Below are positions 1-10,707 of a stretch of 64,000 nt of DNA, in pieces. The number at the start of each line of letters is the position of its first letter. The first letter of the stretch is position 1. The translations under genes and the position numbers were made by a program. The DNA is from Narthecium ossifragum. Taxonomy: Eukaryota > Streptophyta > Magnoliopsida > Dioscoreales > Nartheciaceae. The DNA is taken from assembly GCA_963920575.1 (NCBI GenBank), contig OY986964.1, positions 13,195,460 to 13,259,459 on the forward strand, written 5' to 3'. The notes under the pieces were generated by a model. The model was not told the origin of the DNA, did not search any database, and saw nothing but the letters and a program-made list of their open reading frames with translations.

Positions 1-1
1 C

Positions 2-660
2 CACTTGACCCATGTCCTACGGGGCGAGAACGTCGAGGCCGACATGCTAGCTCCACTAGGATCAAGTTGCAAGGTGGAGATTGTTTCAACCTCCCCAGAG
101 GTCTCAGTGAACTTCACCTCAGAGGTTGATTGGAGAACGCCAATCATGGAATATCTTCCAAATCCATCCCAAGCCCGGGGGCAAAGGGCCTCAGGCAAAG
201 AGCGTCCAAATACCTCCTATTGGAAGGCGAACTATATCGTAAGTCCTTCGAGGGACCTTTACTCTGATGCATAAACATGGACGACGCCCTCCGAGCTCTA
301 GGAGAAGTCCACGACGGCGTATGCGGAGCTCATCAAGCTGAAATCAAGATGGCTTGGTTGCTCAAACGACTCGGGTTCTATTGGCCAGACATGACCAACG
401 ACGCCATCAATTATGCTAAAGGATGTGTGATGTGCCAGAAGCATGGGAAAATACCTCGAGTCCCGGCATCGGAATTACATTCAGTAATAAAACCCTGGCC
501 ATTCCGAGGATGGGCCATCAACGCCATGTGACCCATTGACCCTACGTCCAGCAAAGGACATAAATATATCATCGCCGCGACCGATTACTTCACAAAATAG
601 GTCGAAGCAATCCCAGTCAAGGAGGTAACTCAAGCGGTTACTATTCGACAATAAACTCGC
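2..660 (+). pseudogene. Ty3/gypsy pol remnant: RNase H tail and integrase N-terminus
   Basis: The first reading block (5-274) resembles the end of RNase H and the linker of Athila/Tat-lineage pol, with a VEADMLAPLGS-type motif followed by DWRTPIMEYL. The next block (277-531) carries the integrase H2C2 zinc-binding motif: two His near VHDGVCGAHQ and a CVMCQ pair. It then continues into the start of the integrase core (SSKGHKYIIAATDYFT at about 545-595), but stop codons interrupt at about 529 and 598, and similarity is lost after about 640. The catalytic D-D-E triad is therefore incomplete. The family assignment comes from known motifs; the exact lineage is inferred. It is a dead fragment cut by the window start on the left. 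Confidence 0.8.
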
Positions 661-1429
661 GATCTCGAGGGGACGAGATTTGTGCTCATTTTATTATGAT
701 CAAAAGTCATTTTTTACATATGTGGTGGTAGGAAATTATAGGAACAACACTCATGAGTTTCCAATATCATCTCAAGCTGCAGATCCTCTTTTTCTTTAGG
801 AACTGCATACCCAATATGAGATTGGCAACTCAGCATTTACATCTCATAGGGAAGACCCCTGATTAAGGATTCGGGCTTAAAGTCCCATTACATCCAAACA
901 AGAAAAATGAGAAAAGAGGGGAAGAATGGGGATAGAAGGATCTTGGGTGGAGGCAAAGGCATGCACCCTCACCTTCGTTGTTGATGCCGATCTTCCTTGA
1001 TCTTCCGCCTTGGATTATTCAAAGGTGAAGATGGCTTCTTCTTCTTCGACCACACCTTTAGCTTTCGTTGCTTCAAGCGTCTTTTTCTTCAGCTTCCGAC
1101 TCCTAACTTCGTCTTCGTCAGGGGCTTTCTTTCTTCCTTTTCACGTGCCTCCTTGCTCGTGTCTCCTCTTGTTTTCTCTTGTTCCTCCTCTTGTTCATGA
1201 GCCCTCTACCCCTATTTACAGGTGAGGGTTGAGAGCCTTGGAGGGAAATCTTGAATTTGAGAGAATATTGATTGATGATGAAATCATGTCATATTTGGGC
1301 ATTGATTGGATGCTAATACCATGTCAAGAGATGTGATTGAACGGTTATGGAAACCATATTATATCAAGCCCAATAAGGATGATTGGGAGAATCAAATATT
1401 GGGAATTTTCCTTTTCAAGATTTGATCAT
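661..1429. other. Intergenic or repeat DNA, nothing recognised
   Basis: No coding similarity, inverted repeat or LTR boundary was recognised. Short Ser/Phe-rich frames between about 997 and 1225 come from a T/C-rich stretch and look non-coding. Confidence 0.5.
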
Positions 1430-1670
1430 CATATATTTAAATTCTGAATTTGGATTCGAATTTTGAATATTCATTCGAATCTATTCGAATTTTGAATATT
1501 CATTCGAATCTATTCGAATTTTGAATATATGTTTGAATTTATTTGAATTTCGGATATATGTTTGAATTTCAAATACTTATTCAGATTTGAATATTTTTTA
1601 AAATATATATATATTCAAATATCTAATATTTATTTAAATTTTGAATATTTTATGTGTGTATTTTGGACGA
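1430..1670. repeat. AT-rich imperfect tandem repeat
   Basis: Repeated variants of ATTCGAATTTTGAATATTC and TTTGAATTTATTTGAATT, each about 20-30 bp, are visible by eye. The units are partly self-complementary. No function is inferred. Confidence 0.6.
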
Positions 1671-1679
1671 TTACACCAT

Positions 1680-2150
1680 TAGGATGTAAATGACCAAAGT
1701 ACCACTGAGGGTGAAAATGGCTGAAATGCCCCTGGGGGCTATAAAGGACCGAGGAACCCCTACCACAAGCAATATGTGCTTTTATGCATATGTTCTGCAT
1801 TATCACACCCTAGGGATGCAAAATGACCAAATTACCCCTAGGGGTGAAATTTACCGAAATACCCGTCTTATTCTTTAAGCTTATGTAGGATGTCATTGAA
1901 GCTATGCAAGGGTATCATGGTTTGTAGTAGGAAGTTCTTGGTGTACATTTTCCTTGAATTCTGAAAATACTCTAAAGGCTATAATTACCAAAATACCCCT
2001 CTATGTATATAGGATGATGTCAAAATCATAAAAGGGTTAATTTGGAGTGTTCTGGAGAGTTTAGGTCTATATTTTGACCAAAATACCCCATGGAGGGTGA
2101 AAATTACCGAAACACCCTTTGGTTTATGTAGGATTGATGTCACAAAATAT
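1680..2150. repeat. Dispersed ACCAAAATACCCC-type motif cluster
   Basis: Five to six diverged copies of a unit alternating GACCAAAATACCCC with AGGGGTGAAAATTACC occur through this stretch. This motif pair is common in plant repeat DNA. The block could be part of the U3 of the LTR that follows. Confidence 0.45.
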
Positions 2151-2328
2151 GCATAATTCATCCATTTAACTTGGCTTTGTTAGCTCTCAAGCAATGCATT
2201 TCTAATTTCTTTTCATGTTATTTCAGGTACAAGAGTTTCCAAAGAGAGTTGCATCGATTCCGGGCTTAAAAGACATAAATTGCACAAAATCTGTCATATT
2301 CGAATTGATTCAGACTAGAACCAGTCTA

Positions 2329-2675
2329 GATTGATCCAAACTTGAACCAGACCAAGTCTGGATTGATCCAGACTTGAACAAGACCCAGTCTGGATCGATC
2401 CCAAAATTATGGATCGATCCAGACCTATTCTGGATCAATCCAACCCAGTCAGGATTGATCTAGACCCAGTTCGGATCGATCCAGAATATTTGGATCGTTC
2501 CCAAAATTATGGATTGATCCAGACCTATTCTGGATCGATCCAAAACCCCTTTCAGGGAGCCATGACTCTCTGTTACATATTGGATCGATACAAACTCACA
2601 GTGGATTGATCCAAGCAGTTAGAAACTCAATGATTTACATCTTGGATCGATCCAAACCTATTTTGGATCGATCCA
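2329..2675. repeat. Palindrome array of GGATCGATCC-type sites
   Basis: About 14 copies of TGGAT(C/T)(G/A)ATCCA variants occur in under 400 bp, just upstream of the TATA box. A longer block (2401-2434) recurs at 2501-2534, showing about 100-bp segmental duplication. Many variants differ by C-to-T or G-to-A, as expected for methylated DNA that is decaying. Confidence 0.85.
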
Positions 2676-2738
2676 AGACCGGCTGATGGGTAAAAATGGA
2701 CGGTTCAGATCTAATCTAATGGTCCACGACCTAAGGCC

Positions 2739-2746
2739 TATAAATA
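2739..2746 (+). promoter_or_regulatory. TATA box of the plus-strand LTR
   Basis: TATAAATA lies in a GC-flanked context (GGCC before, GGGG after), about 1.1 kb before the LTR end. It fits a pol II LTR promoter with a transcript start some 30 bp downstream. Confidence 0.65.
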
Positions 2747-3843
2747 GGGGTTTTGGCTCTTACTTTTAGGAGCTTTTTCCATCTTTTTCCCTCCTTTCTC
2801 CAACCTTTCTTTAACCTTCTCCCCTCCTTTAGTTCTTGGGGATTTCTCCTCTAATTCTTAAAGATTTAGGGCTCCAAGGGTGGATTTTGATGGAGAAGAT
2901 GGGTTAAGCCTCCTCTTCCATGGATCTTTCACCTAAGATGAGTAGCTAAACTCCTTCTCCTTAGGAATTCCTTGATGTCTTAGGGTTTGTTTCTTAGATT
3001 TCTCTTTTGTTTCTTGATGTAATGACTCTTTTGAGATGGTTTTGTATGAATTCACATGTAATCCTTGTTTCTTTAATGAAACCCATTGTTGAATGTTTAG
3101 AATGCTTTCTCTTGCAAGTGATTGTAGGAATATTAGATGCTTGCTAGATGTTTGATTCAATTCCTCAAAGAAGAGGCTATGCTAGAACCATGGCCAACTC
3201 TAGGGGATGAATCCTTGATCTTAGGATAGGATCTTGAGGTGCTAGAACCATCCCAAGTCATGACTATCCTATGTACCATTCATGTCTTCGATGGTGGGTT
3301 GGAGTGAGATATTAAACCCATCTCAACCCAACACGTTATTCATACAAAGCCTTGATTAATTGCCAACAATATGACCTTAACCCGGCGATTGTTGAGCTAT
3401 GATCGAATTAAAGCCTCGATCATGGATCTTAACCTTTTAATTCGCCGATGAGATGATCCTAATCCGACATCTCATTAGCGGCGAGCAATACTAATCCTAC
3501 GCTCGTCGACCTCCAATTTAGACCTTCTCCTTGAGTGTCATTCATCTTGATTCATAGAGAAAATACTTAGACCCTAATTCGTATTGAAATTCCCTAGGAT
3601 TTCTATCTCGATAAATCTCCACCTTAATTCCTTTTAGAATACTTTAGTTAGAAAACTCAACTAATCAATCCAATTGCTTCCAACTATTGTAAAGATTATA
3701 TCACATTTACTAATTCGACCATCCAATTCCTCGAGGACTCGACCCGTACTCCCATTAACTACGTTGTAGGTAATTAGTAGTTCGGTAATTTATTTTGTCC
3801 GCTTTTGATATACTTAACGACACATTTCAAGGCGCGTCAAAAA

Positions 3844-3861
3844 TGACGCCGTTGCCGGGGA
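3844..3861 (+). promoter_or_regulatory. Primer-binding site complementary to tRNA-Asp
   Basis: The sequence is TGACGCCGTTGCCGGGGA, one base from the perfect complement of the plant tRNA-Asp(GTC) 3' end (TGGCGCCGTTGCCGGGGA). It lies 4 bp after the LTR end, as expected for an Athila/Tat-type element, and sets its orientation as plus. Confidence 0.85.
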
Positions 3862-4098
3862 ATTAGATTAGTTGAATTATCTACTTGATATAACTCTCTA
3901 CGAATAGTTTTTCTTTTCTTTTATTATCAAGAAAATACCAAAAAAAATGATTTTTTCTTACATTGCTATATCTTTGCATTGATAGGAGATGTCGCCGTGA
4001 AAAGAATCAATGATCTACGAAGACGGCGGACGCCGCATTCATGGACCCACCCATTGTAAAGTATCTCTATCTTTTGGCGTGATCATTGATTGTTATAT

Positions 4099-4751
4099 AT
4101 GGCTGAAGATTCATCTTACTTTGATTGGCAATATCACAATATCAAGGTTACTACTCTCCTAATGATCAATCTTATTATATGAGCACACCGGCCTATGATT
4201 GTGCACCTATGTTTCCACCGCCGCATCTTTCTCAACACTATCATTGGTATGAGCCACCCCTTTCCCCTCCGTCACAAGTACAAAGAGATCCGGCTTTAAT
4301 GGAAAGATTACTTAATGCATTTGAAATTTTTGAGGAACAAAGCCAACTTATACATTCACACTCACAATCATTAGCCAATCTAGAAATCCAAGTTGGACAG
4401 CTAGCTTCCTCGATTGATTCATATTATGATGATGTTGATGGATGTATGAATGAGTTAATGTCTATTGCTTTTAATGACAATGTTTGTGATGGTTATATTT
4501 CCAATGATAGTAATGCAAGCAATAATGATGTATGTAAAGAGGCTTTTCCGGTTGTTAATAGTTTAGATAATCTTTTACCGGCCTTTGATGTTTTTGTCAG
4601 TGAGCCGGAGCCTCTAACTTTTCGTGATCAAGGCAAGACATTGATTGATGAATGCATGCATTATTTAATGTCTCCTTTATGTCATAATATTACTTTGCCG
4701 GGTAATGAAGATTTTTACGAAGGAATGCCTAATCTTAATGAGGATTTGTAT
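4099..4751 (+). pseudogene. Broken gag-like protein of a non-autonomous Athila-like element
   Basis: Reading starts at ATG 4099 (MAEDSSYFDWQYHN) but needs a one-base shift near 4135 to enter the long open frame that runs to 4751. The protein is rich in Tyr, Ser and Pro at its N-terminus. It then has a heptad-like segment ending in LEIQVGQLASSID, the hallmark linker of Athila-type Gag, followed by an acidic, Asn/Asp-rich tail. No capsid (Retrotrans_gag) domain, zinc knuckle or protease is seen. It resembles the minus-strand protein at 18705-19922 in layout. It is cut on the right by an unrelated LTR fragment at 4752. Confidence 0.6.
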
Positions 4752-4969
4752 TGTCGCGCCCCAACCCGCGAAAGCCCAACCGGGCTGGACGACGCGAACC
4801 GGAACCTACAAAACGCAGAAAAAGACGGCGAGGTTTCCCTCTAATCGTAGTGGTTACCCTAACAATTCACAATCATCCTGTATTATACAAATATTACAAA
4901 CCCAAAGACTGAACTAGAATAGATACCTGTCCTCAAAACAGGAAAATTATACATTTATCACTCCCGTAG
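4752..4969 (+). mobile_element. LTR fragment, chromovirus-type family
   Basis: It begins TGTCGCGCCCCAACCC and then matches the start of the LTR seen at 15571-15593 plus 22360-22560 (AGCCCAACCGGGCTGG and GGAAAATTATACA blocks). It stops abruptly where the gag of element A begins, at CACTCCCGTAGG. About 220 bp of a roughly 2-kb LTR remain. Confidence 0.6.
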
Positions 4970-6524
4970 GCCTCAATCGATCGGTGTGGCGGGTTTGCTC
5001 TCCTACTTTGTTATCTACCGTCTTGCCACTCCTAAGGGTCACTACGGTTTCGGCCCTTTCTAAGTCTTGACTTTCTACATAGTGCAGGCCCCTAGGGTTA
5101 GTCACAGGTTGACTAGGCAAGCATCCTTCCTCTCTTTTTGACAAAGAATTAGAGAGTTGCCCTAATGAATTCTCAAGTTTTGCAATAGATTGGGTATTAG
5201 AATTACATTGATTCTCTATTCGGGATACAAAGTTCTGAAATTTTGAAACTTCACATGTCAACTCCTGTCTAATGCCACTAATGCTGTGATTAATGTTTCT
5301 ATTAATGTTTTAATTCATTGCAGTCATGGCCGTAAGGATGGCATTCATTGCTGAATCAAATGTGGTCTGGGCCGGAGGGTCTGAAGATGATTGTGGAGAG
5401 TACCCATGATTTAGATCAGCTTGTGGTTTAGGTGGGTATTGAAAAGCAGGAGGATGGGTAGTATTACTTTGCCTATGAAAGTATCCTGACTGGGGTGGCT
5501 TCCAACTAGGGTTAGGATGATCTCTCCTAGAGTTAAAAGAATTTGGATAGGGGTTGTTCTGAGGTTTAGAGAAGCCATAAGTTGCATTGACGTGCTCCTG
5601 AACAAAGTCAGGGAAGCTGGAGGCCAAGTGACAGTCAGTGATATAATGTTGACAGCTAGAGCAAAGGGCACATGGCTCAAGTGGGGTCTGAGAAGGCGTT
5701 GCAGCAAAAGATTGTCTAGTTTGAAGTTGGCTCACATGTTTAGTTAAGGAGGCTACTTGAGTAGAGAGACTTTGAAGATCATAATTTTCATAAACTCCCC
5801 GAGAATTACGAACAGTGGTAGACCGAATCCTATAAACTGAGGCATTGTGTTGTGAATTCTCAGCAAGATTATTATATAATTCCCATAGTTCATTCCAAGA
5901 CTTCCTAAGAACCACACCCCCGCAGCAAGCTTCAACCATATTTCTATCTCGATCGTGAAGACCGTTATAGAAAGAATGGGCTAACTGCCACTCGGGTACC
6001 TCGTGGTGAGGACATCCTCTAAGAAGATCCGTAAATCTTTCCCAAGCTTCATGAAAAAGCTCGTTCTCATATTGCTTAAAGGATATGATCAATGAATGGT
6101 AATTTTGAGTTTTAATGATGGGAAAGTATTTTTTAAGAAAGGCATCCTGAAGTTGGTCCCATGTCGAAATCAAGTTTGGCGCTAAAGTTTGAAGCCAATG
6201 TTTAGCTTTATCTTTCAATGAAAAAGGAAAAAGCTTTAATCTAAAGGCATCATCGTTGAAGTGCTCAAGTTTAAACATGGAAAGAATTTCAAGAAAGCTA
6301 TTTATATGTCCATACGGATCCTCATTCTCACGCCCATAGAAAGATGGTAACGCTGTAATCCAGTTGGGTTTAATCTTAGCGTGTGTGGCCGTGATTACAG
6401 GTGGGCTAATACAGGAAGCATAAGTGTAAGGTCCAGGAAGAAAGTGGTTCCTAATAGGGCCTTCTCTATTGTGATTATTCCCGTTTCTCCCACCGTTTCC
6501 ATCATGGTGTCCTATTAAGGCCAT
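4970..6524 (-). pseudogene. Gag of Athila-like element A, one in-frame stop, C-terminus cut
   Basis: Read on the minus strand from ATG 6524 (MALIGHHDGN), this is an Athila-type Gag. The capsid-like Retrotrans_gag region is recognisable (GHINSFLEILSMFKLEHFND, HWLQTLAPN, FYNGLHDRDRNMVEACCGG). A Cys/His segment (CALCSSCQHYITDCH) and a Pro/Asn-rich linker follow. An in-frame TAA at about 5311 separates the main part from the continuing linker and coiled coil (ENSLGQLSNSLSKREEGCLPSQPVTNPRG...TLRSGK). The frame then runs into a foreign LTR fragment at about 4970, so protease and everything after it are missing. Compared with its close relative in element B (50707-53707), about 60 N-terminal residues are also absent. 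It is non-functional. Confidence 0.85.
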
Positions 6525-6651
6525 TGGGTAGGAAGGTAAAAGAACAAGAAAAACAAAAACAGAAATTCGGAGGAGAGGAGAAAACCACGGATTTAACAAC
6601 TTGAAACTAAAAATTTCGAATTTAGAAAACTCACCTAGCCTCTTCAGAACC

Positions 6652-6725
6652 GATCGATCGGTTTCTGGACCGATCCGTCGAAGTTACCAGCGACCAGTCG
6701 CCTCCTTTTCCGATCCGTCGGTCTC
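6652..6725. repeat. Short palindrome cluster, CCGATCGATCGG type
   Basis: ACCGATCGATCGGT at 6652-6665 is followed by two CCGATCCGTCG variants, all between primer site and gag of element A. The equivalent leader position in element B (53822-53945) has the same kind of cluster. Confidence 0.7.
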
Positions 6726-6905
6726 TGGCCGCAAGTTACTATCTTATTTCGAGGAAAATCGTTCCATGGCTAGAAAAATTCCAGAAAATTGTGAGAAAAA
6801 TTCCTACGAATTAGAAAATAAGGGAAGGAAAAATATGAAGTCTATAACCTAATTATACGAAAAAAAAGGAGTTGAGAGAAAATCAATCAATTATCCGTCA
6901 AAAAT

Positions 6906-6922
6906 TCCCCGACAACGGCGCA
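6906..6922 (-). promoter_or_regulatory. Primer-binding site of element A (tRNA-Asp)
   Basis: On the minus strand this reads TGCGCCGTTGTCGGGGA, a tRNA-Asp-type primer site with one base missing and one C-to-T change. It sits 6 bp from the LTR end at 6929 and fixes the element as minus-strand. Confidence 0.8.
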
Positions 6923-7972
6923 AAAAATTGATCGCTCACAAACGTCGTCGTTAAAACGTTGCAAACTCAATCAAATATTAAATTTATAATCCTTATACAA
7001 TCACTACACTACTAGGTAGAATAGCAGTGAAGTCCGGAGTCGAACCACAGGGAATACGTTGGAAACTGAAATTAATTCTCAAAACCCTAAAATTAAGCAA
7101 AAGAAGCAATGATAAGTTTAACTTAACTAAAACTATCTAATGAAAGCAAGTAAAAGTTGTTAAACTAATGAGAGAGATACTTAGGCCGCGTTTGTTTCGT
7201 GGGATTATGGCCAGGATAGGATAACTTCTACCTCTTATCCTGTCTTATCCCATGTTTGGTGCGTTATTTGAAGGTGGGACTAATTATCCCATTGGGAGTC
7301 TATATCCCACATACGTGGGATTAAATTATCCCATGGGGGAGGTGGGATACTATCTCCTGGTAGAAAAAAGAGATGGGATATAATAACAAAAAGACTCAAT
7401 TACCCTTCTATGTATGCCCTAACCAGTGAGGTCTCGAATCATTTTCTCCACCGCCGTTCTTCTCAAGCACTGCTCAACCCGTTCTTCTCTGGTGGGATAC
7501 TCAGGTAAGTAAATTTTCATATGATTTCGATCTCTATTTCATCGTTTTGTCCCGTCCCATCCCAACCTGTATGTCTACCTGCAAATTGCCGCCCCTGGAA
7601 ACCAAATCCATGACACAATGCATGCCAATCGCCCGCTTGTGAAACCAAATCCCTGACCAAATCCCTGACACAACCTGTTCTCACTCATGTTCTCACTCAT
7701 GATGCATTAAAGGTGATGTACGTATCCATAGAATAGAGGTAGGTATCCATAGATAGATAGAATATTGTATGTTGACTGTGGAATTTATTTTTTTGGTAAT
7801 TTAGGTACTCTAATTAATTAATTGCTTTTTTTCTTTCAATTCAATGTGTGAATGCAAAGTTTTCTTTGTTTTGATTTGCTACTATCGGAGGTGATGATAA
7901 TAAGATGACAAGCTAATTTTTTTTTTTTTTGCATGTTGTATTATATGATGAATGTGGATTTTTGTAATGTAG

Positions 7973-9369
7973 ATGGAAGAAGAATATAATACTGAAATTT
8001 GGGATGAGAATACGGAAGAAGAACATATTGTTTTAGCCTTAGAGGAAACTCTTCGTCAGATTATCATGATGTGTGCTACTGCCACTATGGTTATTCACGC
8101 AGTCTTAGAGCAATACTATGCCAAATACCAACTGAGGCAGCGACGTCCCAATTCTCTTGGTCAACAGATGGAGATTATAAATAGATTGGTTTGGGAGAGT
8201 GATACAACTTGTATCGAGCAGCTGCGTATGGATCGACATTGCTTTGCTCGTCTTTGTCGAGATCTTCGATCCACTGGATTGTCGAACTCAAGACATGTCA
8301 AATTAGAAGAAAAGGTGGCAATGTTTTTGTATGTCTTAGCCCATCACTACAAGAATCGCAATATAAAGCATTACTTCATTCGATCTGGTCAGACAGTTAG
8401 TAGGCATTTTAATGAAGTACTCAAGTCCGTTATGTCACTGCATGCTAATATTCTCAAAGCACCCGAGCCGGTCTCAGAACATAGCACAGATAATAGATGG
8501 AGGTGGTTTCAGGTAGGAGTCTAATATCATAAATAATATCTATATTACATTTACTTAATCTAAGCAAGCGTCTTATTTGGTGTAGAATTGTCTTGGAGCT
8601 CTAGATGGCACATATATTAGAGTACGTGTTCCTTTGGAAGACAAAGCTCGATATAGGACTCGAAAAGGGGAGATTGCAACTAATGTTTTGGGAGTTTGTT
8701 CCCAAGACATGCAATTCATTTATGTGTTACCGGGATGGGAAGGATATGCTGCAGATGGTCGGGTACTAAGAGATGCTATCACTAGGAGAAATGGCTTAAA
8801 GGTTCATACTGGTATGCGTGATAGTCATGGGCATTCTTTTGATTGTCCTTATAATTGTAGTCATTAACTATAACATCTCTGATATAAAATATAATGCAGG
8901 TCATTACTATTTAGTAGATGCTGGCTACACAAATGGAGAACGATTTTTAGCACCATATAGAGGGTTACATTATCATCTATCTGAATGGAGGGATCGTGGA
9001 CAACCAACCAGTTATCAAGAGTATTTTAATTTTCGACATGCATCTGCTCGTAATGTTATTGAGCGATGCTTTGGGTTGTTGAAGATGCAATGGGCCATTC
9101 TTAGGAGTGCATCCTTCTTTCCAATTCAAACTCAAAATCGCATCATAACAGCATGTTGTTTGCTACACAACTACATTCGAACGAAGATGCCTTATGATCC
9201 TCTTGAAAATCATATTGAAGGACAACTTGAAGCAACTGAACCTGGGGAAGAAGAGGAGTATATTGACACGATTGAGCCATCAGACCAATGGTCTGAGTGG
9301 AGAGATACCCTAGCAATGCAAATGTATAACGAGTGGTTGGTTAGTAGGGGTCTTGGTCAAGCTAACTGA
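7973..9369 (+). CDS. PIF/Harbinger DDE transposase (three exons)
   Basis: This is a DDE_Tnp_4-type nuclease that cuts and joins the transposon ends in the nucleus. Predicted exons are 7973-8512, 8586-8811 and 8900-9369, with GT/AG introns of 73 and 88 bp, giving 411 residues. Residues about 55-165 form the helical N-terminal region ([15 protein letters not shown]... [13 protein letters not shown]...[13 protein letters not shown]). The catalytic core shows D in [13 protein letters not shown] in [18 protein letters not shown] and E in [21 protein letters not shown], the expected D-D-E order. The tail ends in [18 protein letters not shown], a usual C-terminus for the family. The start ATG at 7973 is the first after an upstream AG and leaves the full helical domain. 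No stop or frameshift was found. The intron borders are predicted by eye. Confidence 0.93.
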
Positions 9370-9648
9370 TAGATTGAATAAAATATTGTGGATTGGAATG
9401 TATTTGGATTTTTTTCTTGCTTAATTTAGTAAGCATTTGACTTTTGTTTTAAACTGTCTCAAGACTATTGCACCTAATTTTGAGTAAATTGTTTTATTTT
9501 ATAATGTCATACATTTGGTCGCTTGTGAAAATCTTCCATGTGTCTTTTGGATATTCAACAATATATTGTTCTCCAACAACTATTCAATGTTGGTATTATT
9601 CCTCTTACCTTCATTTTCTACTACAATGAATGCTATATTATTTCAGGA

Positions 9649-10707
9649 ATGGATAACGAAGCACCAACCTCCCAGAATGTTATTGAAAAAGGAAAATCTA
9701 AGATGAAGGCAAAGGATTCAAATGACGTTGCAAAGAGAAGAGTATGGACAAAAAAGGAAGAGGAAAAATTGATTTTGGCAATGAAGGAGTTAGTGGTTGA
9801 TGGATGGAGACAAGAAACTGGATTTAAACCAGGTTATTTGCAATTACTTGAAGCAAAACTAGTACGTGCTTTTCCAGGCACAGACCTTCGTGCCAATCCT
9901 CATATTGAATCAAAGATCAAAGGATGGAAAAAGACATACAATTGTATTTGGGGAATGAAGAGTACTAGTGGATTTGGATGGAGTGATGTGGACAAAATGG
10001 TAACTATTGAGGATGAAGATGTTTATCAAGCTTACTGCAAGGTAAAGTTTATACCAATGCCAAACTAGTTTTGCAAATATTTTTAGCACCATATAATTGT
10101 GATGCATGACTTTATCTTTTCTTATGTGTAGAAAGTTCCTGATGCTAAATATGTCAGAAACAAATCATTTCCTTATTTTGATGATTGGCAAGCTATTTTT
10201 GGAAAAGATAGAGCTACAGGAGATTTGGCTGAAGGACCAGCAGATACAATTGAGATTATAGAACATGAAGAACAAAATGGGCACAATATTCCTATTGACA
10301 TAGATGATTCTGCAAACATTGACGGATCACAACCAGCTAAGCAACAGACTCCCAGCACAAGCAAAAAATCAAGAAAAAGAAGTAGAGGCAGCTCAGAGTT
10401 AGCAGAGTGTCTTTCTCAATTTACCGAGACATTTGGTACATTTTGTGAGAAATCTGACAATACATTGAATCTTATTGCACAGAGGACGGGATATGCACAT
10501 GATAGTTCAAATTTAAGAAAATCGGTTCCTGCCGAACTTGATAGACTTCCACTTTCTGAGGATGAAAAATTTGATGCGGCAGAGCTTATTGTGATAGATA
10601 ATCGCCGAGCAGAGCTTTTCTTCAGTTATAGTGACGACAACAAAGTTCGTTGGGTGCGCCGATTGCTTAATAAGAATTCAGTGGATGATATTTTCAAAGG
10701 AATGTAA
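9649..10707 (+). CDS. Myb/SANT-like accessory protein of the Harbinger element (two exons)
   Basis: Harbinger elements need a Myb-like partner that binds the transposon ends and helps bring the transposase into the nucleus. Predicted exons are 9649-10041 and 10132-10707, GT/AG intron of 90 bp, 322 residues. The N-terminus has a short Lys-rich stretch, then the trihelix/Myb-like domain (RRVWTKKEEEKLILAMKELV...GYLQLLEAKL...HIESKIKGWKKTYNCI). This is followed by the conserved FPYFDDWQAIFGKDRATG block, a Ser/Lys-rich nuclear-signal-like segment (SKKSRKRSRGSS, about residue 220) and a C-terminal alpha-helical region. An AG just before the ATG suggests an intron in the 5' leader. The reading frame is intact. 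Confidence 0.9.

Larger units (their letters stand above)
2280..3839 (+). mobile_element. LTR (plus orientation) of an Athila-like retroelement, left end undefined
   Basis: The right end is supported by ...GCGTCA directly before AAAA and a tRNA-Asp primer-binding site. The LTR contains a palindrome array, a TATA box at 2739-2746 and a downstream block (about 2930-3060, with AAGATGAGTAGCTAA) that resembles the R/U5 block of the other Athila-like LTRs here (near 45665 and 54870). The left end cannot be fixed because no partner LTR lies in the window; it may start several hundred bases further left. The right end is firmer than the left. Confidence 0.65.

Noticed and set aside
997..1225. Overlapping Ser/Phe-rich frames
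   Set aside because: T/C-rich DNA without similarity; two frames open at once.
8209..8400. Additional short frames inside the Harbinger transposase
   Set aside because: Alternate-frame shadows of exon 1.
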